This document shows, piece after piece, positions 8,336 to 14,583 of a stretch of 19,085 nucleotides of DNA. The DNA lies in the NCBI GenBank assembly GCA_024638905.1, contig JAHEJH010000014.1:1-19085 (forward strand). Direction: 5' to 3'. How positions within the stretch are numbered: position 1 is the first letter of the stretch; each line of letters opens with the position of its first letter. This DNA is from Luminiphilus sp. (GTDB lineage Bacteria; Pseudomonadota; Gammaproteobacteria; Pseudomonadales; Halieaceae). A program made the position numbers and the translations under genes. Below the pieces are notes generated by a model that was not told the origin of the DNA, made no database searches, and saw only the letters and a list, made by a program, of their open reading frames with translations.

Positions 8336-8494
8336 ATGAATAAAAGAGCCGAAAATTCTGGCAGTGCTGGCAACTGGATCGGTGTCGGTACAGCGCTGGG
8401 CGCGAGCGTTTTTGTGCTAACAAGAGAACCCGTTTGGATAGGGGTTGGTGTTGCAATCGGTGCAGCGCTCGATTGGCGAAAACGCAGCAAGTGA
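8336..8494 (+). CDS. Putative glycine-zipper-like small membrane protein (52 aa)
   Basis: The ATG at 8336 follows an in-frame stop four codons earlier, so the start is bounded; upstream there is only a weak AGAG as ribosome binding site. The 52-residue product begins hydrophilic (MNKRAENSGSAGN), then has two short hydrophobic segments with regularly spaced small residues, 'WIGVGTALGASVFVL' and 'VWIGVGVAIGAAL', separated by 'TREP', and ends in a basic tail 'DWRKRSK'. The repeated 'WIGVG.A.GA' pattern resembles the small glycine-zipper-like hypothetical proteins found in many bacteria, which suggests a helical hairpin that oligomerises in the membrane. That resemblance is from memory and no function follows from it. 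Two antisense frames across the same bases look like shadows. Confidence 0.55.
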   Translation: MNKRAENSGSAGNWIGVGTALGASVFVLTREPVWIGVGVAIGAALDWRKRSK

Positions 8495-8590
8495 GAAGGC
8501 GGTGCAAAACGCCACCTCAACTTTGCGCGCAATGGAGCGCATAGCCAGACGTATAAACACCTATCTCACACAGTCAGTCGTGATCAATCA

Positions 8591-8596
8591 AGGAGG
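8591..8596 (+). promoter_or_regulatory. Consensus Shine-Dalgarno before the 51-aa ORF
   Basis: AGGAGG is a perfect anti-16S match, with a 9-nt spacer to the ATG at 8606. It is one of the strongest ribosome binding sites in the window and is the main reason to accept the short ORF that follows as coding. Confidence 0.7.
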
Positions 8597-8605
8597 ATTG
8601 GATCG

Positions 8606-8761
8606 ATGAAGTTATGGCGTATTTGGGCAAAAGCGCTGGGGGAAAAGGCCTCTGCAGACAGTATCGAAGCCGACCGGATCGCGCTCATACGGACCCTGAT
8701 TGTCGGCGTCAATTTCATCACCTGCTTTTTCATCATGGCGAACACGATCCGTCACTGGTAG
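8606..8761 (+). CDS. Putative conserved-type small membrane protein (51 aa)
   Basis: A 51-residue ORF with a perfect AGGAGG ribosome binding site. The N-terminus is an amphipathic, aromatic/basic segment (MKLWRIWAKALGEKAS), followed by an acidic linker (ADSIEADR) and one clear membrane span over about residues 26-46 (ALIRTLIVGVNFITCFFIMAN), ending 'TIRHW'. The pattern of basic-aromatic N-terminus, 'EAD', and a span closing with 'NTIRHW' reminds me of short uncharacterised proteins in other marine gammaproteobacteria, but I cannot confirm this without a search. No function can be assigned. It is the last of three short same-strand ORFs after glmS and is followed by a GC-rich hairpin before the convergent gene. 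Confidence 0.72.
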   Translation: MKLWRIWAKALGEKASADSIEADRIALIRTLIVGVNFITCFFIMANTIRHW

Positions 8762-8813
8762 CGCCAGAAACAGGTGTCGTGTGCTGAGGTGGGCTCGCCG
8801 TCGCTAGCTACGT

Positions 8814-8830
8814 GGCGCCGTTTCGGCGCC
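8814..8830. terminator. GC-rich hairpin between convergent genes
   Basis: GGCGCCG (8814-8820) and CGGCGCC (8824-8830) form a perfect 7-bp, all-GC stem closed by TTT. It lies between the end of the 51-aa ORF (8761) and the end of the convergent secreted-protein gene (8856), where a shared terminator would be expected. Neither strand shows a U tract after the stem, so intrinsic termination is unproven; it may only protect 3' ends. Confidence 0.35.
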
Positions 8831-8855
8831 GAGTCCGGCACGGCTTCCCGGGCAA

Positions 8856-9215
8856 TCAGTCGGGGTTGGCGGCCTTATAGGCGCGAATGGCCGTATTGAA
8901 ATCAGCGGCGACCTGCTCTTCACGCGATACCGCGGCGTTGTAGTCCGCAGCGGCAAGCGCAAATCGCTCCTCAGCACTTTTGTCTCCCTCAGCCTGGGAG
9001 GCTTTCTCTGCCGTCATCAGGTCATCGACGCACTCAAGATATTCCGCGTTGGCGGCCTGAAAGGACTTCACTTCCCCTTGGGCGGCGATCATATCTTCGA
9101 GGGTTGCGCTGCCGCCGTCCGGGGTGGGCGGCGCCACTGGCACGTCGCACGCTTGAGCGGTGGCATAGGGCAATACGGTGATCGCCAGCAGTAATGAGGC
9201 AGTTTGAATTTTCAT
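8856..9215 (-). CDS. Small secreted protein of unknown function (119 aa)
   Basis: The start at 9215 is chosen over an in-frame upstream ATG because it begins a clean signal peptide and has AAGGAA about 7 nt upstream. Residues 1-22 are a typical Sec signal (MKIQTASLLLAITVLPYATAQA), with cleavage expected at AQA before Cys; the -3 residue is not Leu, so a lipoprotein is unlikely. The mature part starts 'CDVPVAPPTPDGG', contains a second Cys in 'YLECVDDLM' that could form a disulfide with the first, and is otherwise Ala/Glu-rich and helical (probable coiled coil). No enzymatic motif is visible. The 'PDGgsAtledMiaaQ' start resembles periplasmic hypothetical proteins I have seen in related gammaproteobacteria. 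It is divergent from uvrD. Confidence 0.82.
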   Translation of the reverse strand: MKIQTASLLLAITVLPYATAQACDVPVAPPTPDGGSATLEDMIAAQGEVKSFQAANAEYLECVDDLMTAEKASQAEGDKSAEERFALAAADYNAAVSREEQVAADFNTAIRAYKAANPD

Positions 9216-9259
9216 TATGGTGTTCCTTTTTAGATAAAGCGTTTGTCGGGGCGCCATCA

Positions 9260-9298
9260 GGTCGTGTACCCGCGCATAGGTGTAAGGCGGTCACGACC
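9260..9298. repeat. Inverted repeat in the divergent promoter region
   Basis: GGTCGTG (9260-9266) and CACGACC (9292-9298) are perfect 7-bp inverted arms separated by 25 nt, lying 45 nt upstream of the secreted-protein start. This could be a split operator or chance; no known regulator site is recognised. Confidence 0.3.
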
Positions 9299-9363
9299 GG
9301 CAAGTTGCCGCAAAAGACCCACTCGATACCTTTCCGTTATACCAATGAAAACGATGTGAAGGA

Positions 9364-9392
9364 ACCGCCATCCGCACTGTGTCAGTGGCGGT
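9364..9392. repeat. Overlapping inverted repeats upstream of uvrD
   Basis: ACCGCCA (9364-9370) pairs with TGGCGGT (9386-9392), and inside it CACTG (9375-9379) pairs with CAGTG (9383-9387) around TGT. The two pairings share bases 9386-9387, so they are alternative rather than fully nested. They lie 40-68 nt before the uvrD ATG, in a place suited to a regulator or the end of an upstream transcript. They do not match a LexA box. Confidence 0.35.
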
Positions 9393-9419
9393 CGTTTCAG
9401 CCATTTCACACCATTCCGG

Positions 9420-9425
9420 TACACT
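9420..9425 (+). promoter_or_regulatory. Candidate -10 element immediately before uvrD
   Basis: TACACT (9420-9425) matches the -10 consensus in four of six positions and would place initiation at about 9432, the A of the uvrD ATG. A poor -35 candidate, TTTCAG (9395-9400), sits 19 nt upstream. No Shine-Dalgarno precedes the ATG, which is compatible with a leaderless message. Confidence 0.35.
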
Positions 9426-9431
9426 GCACGC

Positions 9432-11588
9432 ATGGATGTATCGGATATTTTAAACCCGTTAAATACGGCTCAACGAGAGGCCGTGACCGCCTCTTCCGGC
9501 AATTTGTTGGTGCTGGCAGGTGCGGGGTCGGGCAAAACGCGTGTCCTGGTGCACCGTATCGCCTGGTTGATTCGGGCGGAGGGGTTCTCTGCCCATTCCG
9601 TACTGTCCGTCACCTTTACTAACAAGGCTGCGCGAGAAATGCGGGGCCGCATAGAGGATATGTTGCAGATGCCCACCCACGGTCTGTGGGTGGGGACCTT
9701 CCACGGCCTCGCTCATCGACTCCTGAAAGCGCATTGGCGCGAGGCAGGACTGCCGCAGCAGTTCCAGATTCTCGATAGCGATGATCAACTGCGGGTCGTC
9801 AAACGCATTTGCCGAGAACTCGACCTCGATGAGGCGCGCTGGCCGCCTAAGCAGGCGCAGTGGTTCATCAACGGGCAAAAAGACGAAGGACTGCGCGCGC
9901 GGCATGTAGAGGCCCCGGAGGGGGATCTCTATGCCAAGACGATGGTGCGTATTTATGCGGCCTACGAGGAAACCTGCGAGCGCGGAGGACTGGTCGATTT
10001 TGCAGAGTTGTTATTGCGCGCCCATGAATTGTGGCTGAAGTCGCCGGAGACCCTGCAGCATTACCAGCAACGATTCAAAACCATTCTGGTGGACGAGTTT
10101 CAGGACACCAACACCATTCAATACGCCTGGCTCAGAGTGCTGGCGGGGCAGACGATCCCGGTTGTCGCGGTCGGTGACGATGATCAATCGATCTACGGCT
10201 GGAGAGGCGCAAGAGTCGAGAATATCCAGCGCTTTGCTGAGGACTTTGCCAGAACCGAGACCATCCGGCTGGAGCAGAACTACCGCTCTACGGCGACGAT
10301 TCTTGAGGCAGCTAACGGATTGATTGCGCGCAATGCAGGGCGCCTTGGCAAAAATCTCTGGACAGAGGGTGAGCGGGGCGAACCCATTACCCTCTACGCC
10401 GGCTTCAACGAGCAAGATGAGGCGCGCTACATCGTCGAGCAGGCCGAAACTTGGTTCAGCGACGGCAACCCTCGACGGTCAATTGCCATTCTCTATCGTT
10501 CGAACGCCCAGTCACGGGTGCTGGAAGAGGCGTTATTGCGAGAGGGTATTCCCTACCGAATTTATGGCGGACAGCGCTTTTATGAGCGCCTTGAGATCCG
10601 CAACGCACTCGCTTATTTGCGGTTAGCCCAAACGCGGGACGACGACCCTGCACTGGAACGAGTCCTGAATACCCCGCCCCGGGGCATTGGGAGCAAGACG
10701 GTCGAGAAAATTCGAGAGGTCGCACGCGCTGAGCAGATCCCGATGTGGCGGGCAATTCATCGCACCCGCGAGCAGAGCCTTTTACCCGCCAGAGCGCTGA
10801 CGGCGCTCGGCAATTTTCAGGCGCTCATCGACGATCTGGATCGTTCCTCTGAGACGCTCCCGCTCGATGAGCTGACCGAGCATGTGATTGAAGTGAGCGG
10901 CCTACTCGACTATCACCGCTCGGAAAAGGGCGAGCGCGGTCAGGCCCGGGTCGAAAACCTGCAGGAATTGGTGACGGCCACACGCTTGTTTGAGCCCGAG
11001 GATGAGGAGATCTCGCCACTGCAGGCGTTTCTTGACAGTGCGGCGCTTGACGCAGGGGAAGGCCAGGCCGACCCCTATGAGGACAGCATTCAGATGATGA
11101 CGCTGCACTCCGCCAAGGGCCTCGAGTTCCCCCTGGTTTTTATCGCCGGCATGGAGGAGAACCTATTTCCCCACCAGATGTCGTTGGAAGAGCCCGGCCG
11201 TCTGGAGGAAGAGCGACGGTTAGCGTATGTCGGTATCACCCGGGCCATGAAAAAACTGGCGATCACCTACGCTGAAAACCGACGCCTCTACGGTGGTGAT
11301 ATGTACAACACACCCTCGCGATTCATTCGCGAGATCCCGGCAGAGTTGATTCAAGAGGTGCGCCTCAATGGCGCTGTCTCCCGCCCCGTGGGCTCACTGG
11401 CTCATGCTTCATTGTCCGAGCCGCCGCCTGCCGGCATCGATCTGGGCAGACGCGTGCTGCATCAGGTTTTTGGTGAAGGGGTTGTGACTCAGTTCGAGGG
11501 CCAGGGCAGTAATGCCCGGGTAGAGGTCAGCTTCAGTGAAGGCAGTAAGTGGCTTGTGCTTCAATACGCCAACCTGACAATACTGTAA
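9432..11588 (+). CDS. uvrD: DNA helicase II (UvrD)
   Basis: SF1A 3'-5' DNA helicase acting in nucleotide excision repair (release of UvrC and the damaged oligomer), methyl-directed mismatch repair and clearing of RecA or RNA polymerase. It is 718 residues long (E. coli 720), starting 'MDVSDILNPLN', like E. coli 'MDVSYLLDSLN'. Motif I AGAGSGKT is at 29-36, motif Ia is 'TFTNKAAREM' at 61-70, 'WVGTFHGLAHRLL' is at 86-98, motif II DEFQD is at 221-225, motif III 'VGDDDQSIYGWRGA' is at 247-260, motif IV is 'EQNYRS' at 281-286, motif V starts near 557 ('TLHSAKGLEF') and motif VI is near 596 ('LAYVGITRA'). The C-terminal Tudor-like domain ('VLHQVFGEGVVTQFEG', from about 671) is intact, favouring UvrD over Rep. 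dctP follows after 9 nt. Confidence 0.98.
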   Translation: MDVSDILNPLNTAQREAVTASSGNLLVLAGAGSGKTRVLVHRIAWLIRAEGFSAHSVLSVTFTNKAAREMRGRIEDMLQMPTHGLWVGTFHGLAHRLLKAHWREAGLPQQFQILDSDDQLRVVKRICRELDLDEARWPPKQAQWFINGQKDEGLRARHVEAPEGDLYAKTMVRIYAAYEETCERGGLVDFAELLLRAHELWLKSPETLQHYQQRFKTILVDEFQDTNTIQYAWLRVLAGQTIPVVAVGDDDQSIYGWRGARVENIQRFAEDFARTETIRLEQNYRSTATILEAANGLIARNAGRLGKNLWTEGERGEPITLYAGFNEQDEARYIVEQAETWFSDGNPRRSIAILYRSNAQSRVLEEALLREGIPYRIYGGQRFYERLEIRNALAYLRLAQTRDDDPALERVLNTPPRGIGSKTVEKIREVARAEQIPMWRAIHRTREQSLLPARALTALGNFQALIDDLDRSSETLPLDELTEHVIEVSGLLDYHRSEKGERGQARVENLQELVTATRLFEPEDEEISPLQAFLDSAALDAGEGQADPYEDSIQMMTLHSAKGLEFPLVFIAGMEENLFPHQMSLEEPGRLEEERRLAYVGITRAMKKLAITYAENRRLYGGDMYNTPSRFIREIPAELIQEVRLNGAVSRPVGSLAHASLSEPPPAGIDLGRRVLHQVFGEGVVTQFEGQGSNARVEVSFSEGSKWLVLQYANLTIL

Positions 11589-11597
11589 GGACTGGGC

Positions 11598-12761
11598 ATG
11601 CGCGAAAAACAGGTACTTCCCGTTGTCGTCGTGGGGCTCACAGCCGCTTTGGTGGCGGTCATTGCTCTGTGGACCCTCGATCGAGTCGAAGGTCCTGCGT
11701 CGGCAGCGGCGAGTCAGGATGGCCCGGTAGAGGCCATTGAATGGAAACTGGTTACCACCTGGCCTAAGGGTCTACCTGGCCTCGGGGCAGCGCCTGAGAA
11801 TTTCGCGCGCCGGGTCAACGAAGCCTCAGGGGGGCGGCTACGCATCAAGGTGTTTGGTGCCGGTGAGATTGTGCCGGCTTTCGAAGTCTTCGATGCGGTT
11901 GCCAGGGGGGTGGCCGAGGCTGGCCACGGTGCCGCCTATTACTGGAAGGGCAAGATTCCTGCGTCTGTCTTTTATACGGCGGTGCCCTTTGGCATGACGG
12001 CGCAGGAGGCCAACGGCTGGCTCCACTATGGCGGCGGGCTCGAGCTGTGGCGAGAACTCTATGCACCTTTTGGGGTCGTGCCGTTTGCAGGCGGCAGTAC
12101 CGGCGTGCAGATGGCGGGCTGGTTCAATATTCGTCTCAACAACCGCGCCGACCTTGAGGGGCTGAAGATGCGGATTCCCGGCCTGGCTGGCGAGGTGTTC
12201 GACGCTGCAGGGGGCTCTGCAGTGCGCATAGCCGGGGGAGAGGTGTACACCTCAATGCAAACCGGCGTGATCGATGCGGTGGAATGGGTGGGGCCCTACA
12301 ACGACCGCACCCTAGGCTTGATGGAGGTGGGAGACTATTACTATTACCCAGGGTGGCACGAGCCGGGCGCGATGCTTGAAACCATCGTCAATGCGGAAGC
12401 GCTAGGGGCACTGCCTGAGGATTTACAGGCGATTGTTCGGGTCGCGGCGCGCGCCACCAATACCGATATGCTGGATGATTTCACCGCCAACAACAGCGAG
12501 TCTTTGCAGATTCTGCTCACCGAGTTTGATACCGAGGTGTTGCCGTTACCGGATGACGTGATGGACGCGCTGTATGAAAGCAGTCAGGTGGCGATTGAGG
12601 CGCTGGTCAATGCCGACCCTATGGCCAAAAAGATTGCCGCTTCCTACTTTGCGTTTGCGACGAAAGTGCGGACTTACCACGAGATTTCCGAGCGCGCGTA
12701 TCTCAACGGCCGGAACCGGCTATTACCACCGGTCTCACTTACTGCGCAATCGGCCGAGTGA
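11598..12761 (+). CDS. dctP: TRAP transporter solute-binding protein, TakP-like DctP family
   Basis: Periplasmic binding protein of a tripartite ATP-independent transporter that delivers an organic acid to a DctQM membrane pair. It has 387 residues, with an N-terminal hydrophobic segment (about 6-26) acting as a signal peptide or anchor, then the DctP fold. The blocks 'LVTTWPKGLPGLG', 'VFDAVARGVAEAGHGAAYYW', 'FAGGSTGVQMAGW' (Q171), 'LKMRIPGLAGEV' (R192, the family's carboxylate-binding Arg) and 'AVEWVGPYND' (E229, W230) match the 2-oxoacid/lactate-binding TakP subgroup, so pyruvate- or lactate-like monocarboxylates are likelier substrates than C4-dicarboxylates (inference). Its Shine-Dalgarno AAGGA overlaps the uvrD stop. 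The partner dctQM genes are on the opposite strand, and its 3' end overlaps yciA by 23 bp. Confidence 0.93.
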   Translation: MREKQVLPVVVVGLTAALVAVIALWTLDRVEGPASAAASQDGPVEAIEWKLVTTWPKGLPGLGAAPENFARRVNEASGGRLRIKVFGAGEIVPAFEVFDAVARGVAEAGHGAAYYWKGKIPASVFYTAVPFGMTAQEANGWLHYGGGLELWRELYAPFGVVPFAGGSTGVQMAGWFNIRLNNRADLEGLKMRIPGLAGEVFDAAGGSAVRIAGGEVYTSMQTGVIDAVEWVGPYNDRTLGLMEVGDYYYYPGWHEPGAMLETIVNAEALGALPEDLQAIVRVAARATNTDMLDDFTANNSESLQILLTEFDTEVLPLPDDVMDALYESSQVAIEALVNADPMAKKIAASYFAFATKVRTYHEISERAYLNGRNRLLPPVSLTAQSAE

Positions 12762-13137
12762 GCTTGTTCTCGTCGATGGCCACGTAAATAAACTCCCCCT
12801 CGGTGACTTTGAGGGGCTCGCCATCCTGTTTGGCGTTGATCCAGACTTCCACGAGAATCCGAACAGAGCTGCGCCCCGTCTCCAGCACGTCGCAGTAACA
12901 GCTGACGACGGCACCCACATGCACGGGTGTCAGAAACGACATGCCCTCAATGGCTACGGTGGCCACCCGTCCCTCGGCAAGCTCTGAGGCGGTAATGCTG
13001 CCTGCCAGATCCATTTGTGACAGCAACCACCCACCGAAAATGTCGCCGTTGGCGTTGGTGTCTTTCGGCATGGCAATGGTTTGCAGTGCCAGCTCGCCGA
13101 AGGGCAGTGGATGCGTATCGAGCTCTTCTACTGACAT
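12739..13137 (-). CDS. yciA: Acyl-CoA thioesterase, YciA family
   Basis: Hotdog-fold thioesterase that hydrolyses a broad range of acyl-CoA esters to free acid and CoA in the cytosol. The start at 13137 is chosen over the longer frame (to 13197) because AGGGGGA lies 5 nt upstream and the 132-residue product matches E. coli YciA in length. The active-site block 'MPKDTNANGDIFGGWLLSQ' (23-41) is followed by MD, with the catalytic Asp at about 43; 'VAIEGMSFLTPVHVGAVVSC' and 'VEVWI' follow. It is the last gene of the minus-strand run dctQ-dctM-yciA, separated from dctM by 81 nt containing a GGCGGT/ACCGCC hairpin. Its last 23 bp overlap the 3' end of dctP on the other strand. A link between acid uptake and CoA-ester turnover is speculative. 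Confidence 0.94.
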   Translation of the reverse strand: MSVEELDTHPLPFGELALQTIAMPKDTNANGDIFGGWLLSQMDLAGSITASELAEGRVATVAIEGMSFLTPVHVGAVVSCYCDVLETGRSSVRILVEVWINAKQDGEPLKVTEGEFIYVAIDENKLTRPIAQ

Positions 13138-13186
13138 GATGTCCCCCTGATGGCTGTCTGCCTGTTTGTGATATCCCGAGCGGGGT

Positions 13187-13201
13187 GGCGGTATCACCGC
13201 C
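13187..13201. repeat. Hairpin between dctM and yciA
   Basis: GGCGGT (13187-13192) and ACCGCC (13196-13201) are perfect 6-bp arms around ATC. There is no T tract on the minus-strand downstream side, so termination is doubtful; an attenuator or mRNA-processing role between dctM and yciA is possible but unproven. Confidence 0.35.
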
Positions 13202-13218
13202 CGCGGCCGACAAACCTA

Positions 13219-14583
13219 TTATCGCCCCAATAGCCCCGGCAGCCATAGCACAAGATTAGGCCACCACCACATCAGCACCAGCAGCAGCAGCTGAATCACT
13301 ACAAAGGGCAGCACACCGGAATAAATGGCGCGGGTACTAACGCTGTCCGGCGCAACGCCGCGCAGGTAGAACAGCGCGAAACCAAAAGGTGGTGTCAGGA
13401 AAGATGTCTGCAGGTTGACCGCGATCATGACCCCCAGCCAGATGGGGTCAAATCCCATCGATAGCAGCACGGGTCCGACTACGGGCACCACGACAAACGT
13501 AATCTCGATGAAGTCGAGGATGAAGCCAAGCAAGAACATCACCAGCATGACCACCAGCAACGCCATGTGGGGCCCGCCGCCAAGTTCTTCAAAAAAGCTT
13601 TCAATCAGACTGTCGCCACCGAACCCCCGAAAGACGAGTGAAAACACTGCCGCACCGATGAGAATCAAAAAGACCATGCTGGTGGTGTAGAGCGTCGAGC
13701 GTGAGATATCTCGGATTACATGGAGTGAAAGCGCGCCCCGCGCCCAGGCCAAGAACAAAGCACCGGTGGCGCCAACGCCTGCGGCTTCTGTCGGGGTGGC
13801 CGCACCGGCGAGAATAGACCCCAGCACCAACACGATCAGCCCCAGGGGTGGCAGCACCGCCATAACGGCTGTGCGGGCATCGGTTTTATCCACAACGGCG
13901 GCGGGCGCGCTGGCAGGCTGTAACGCTGCGCGCAATAGCACATAAGTCAGGTAGAGCATGACCAGCACGACGCCCGGGACCATGGCGCCCACAAACAGGT
14001 CCCCCACCGACACGGTATCGGTATTGATGATGTTCATGCGGAGCTGCGCTTGCTGATACGCACTGGACATGATGTCACCCAGCAAAACTAGCGCAATCGA
14101 TGGCGGAATAATCTGGCCTAAGGTCCCGGTGGCGCAGATGGTGCCGGTTGCGAGTTGCGGCTGATACCCCGCTCTTAGCATGGAAGGGAGCGCGAGCACC
14201 CCCATGGTCACGACCGTGGCGCCGACAATACCGGTGCTCGCCGCCAGTAATGCGCCGACGATAATGACAGCGACTCCCAAGCCGCCGGGCCGCTCACCAA
14301 ATAAACCGGCCATATTGGCGAGCAGGTCCTCTGCGATTTTCGCTCGCTCCAGCACGACACCCATGAGAATGAACAAGGGCACCGCCACGAGGGTTTCATT
14401 GCTCATCGTGCCAAAAATGCGACCGGTCAGAGCGGTGAGATAGTCCGAATCAAAGTGCCCGATCAGAATGCCTAGCGCCGCGAATCCCAATGCGGTGCCG
14501 CCGAGGGTCAGTGCCACGGGGAAGCCCAGCAGCAATACGCCGCAGACGACAATAAACATGGTGAGCGCCAATTGCCCTTCCAT
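13219..14583 (-). CDS. dctM: TRAP transporter large permease, DctM family
   Basis: Large membrane subunit of the TRAP transporter, carrying the Na+- or H+-coupled translocation path of the ion-transporter superfamily. Its 454 residues are very hydrophobic, with about 12 predicted spans. Family blocks are visible: 'ETLVAVPLFILMGVVLERA' near 63-81, 'GERPGGLGVAVIIVGALLAA' then 'STGIVGATVVTMG' (the conserved first-repeat motif), 'CATGTLGQIIPPSIALVLLG', 'ILAGAATPTEAAGVGATGAL' and 'NLQTSFLTPPFGFALFYLRG' near the C-terminus. Its ATG shares one base with the dctQ stop, so the pair is translationally coupled. yciA follows after 81 nt. The cognate binding protein is probably the convergent dctP. Confidence 0.96.
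   Translation of the reverse strand: MEGQLALTMFIVVCGVLLLGFPVALTLGGTALGFAALGILIGHFDSDYLTALTGRIFGTMSNETLVAVPLFILMGVVLERAKIAEDLLANMAGLFGERPGGLGVAVIIVGALLAASTGIVGATVVTMGVLALPSMLRAGYQPQLATGTICATGTLGQIIPPSIALVLLGDIMSSAYQQAQLRMNIINTDTVSVGDLFVGAMVPGVVLVMLYLTYVLLRAALQPASAPAAVVDKTDARTAVMAVLPPLGLIVLVLGSILAGAATPTEAAGVGATGALFLAWARGALSLHVIRDISRSTLYTTSMVFLILIGAAVFSLVFRGFGGDSLIESFFEELGGGPHMALLVVMLVMFLLGFILDFIEITFVVVPVVGPVLLSMGFDPIWLGVMIAVNLQTSFLTPPFGFALFYLRGVAPDSVSTRAIYSGVLPFVVIQLLLLVLMWWWPNLVLWLPGLLGR

Noticed and set aside
8310..8532. Two minus-strand frames of 65 and 70 codons over the glycine-zipper ORF
   Set aside because: Neither has a ribosome binding site or a sensible protein pattern; the plus-strand frame explains the same bases better.
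9371..9392. Possible LexA box before uvrD (begins CTGTGTCAGTGG)
   Set aside because: The second half (ACAG at the right spacing) is missing; only the first CTGT matches.
9194..9622. 142-codon plus-strand frame across the uvrD promoter
   Set aside because: It overlaps uvrD out of frame, looks like untranslated sequence (Cys/Gly/Arg mixture) and lacks a plausible start.
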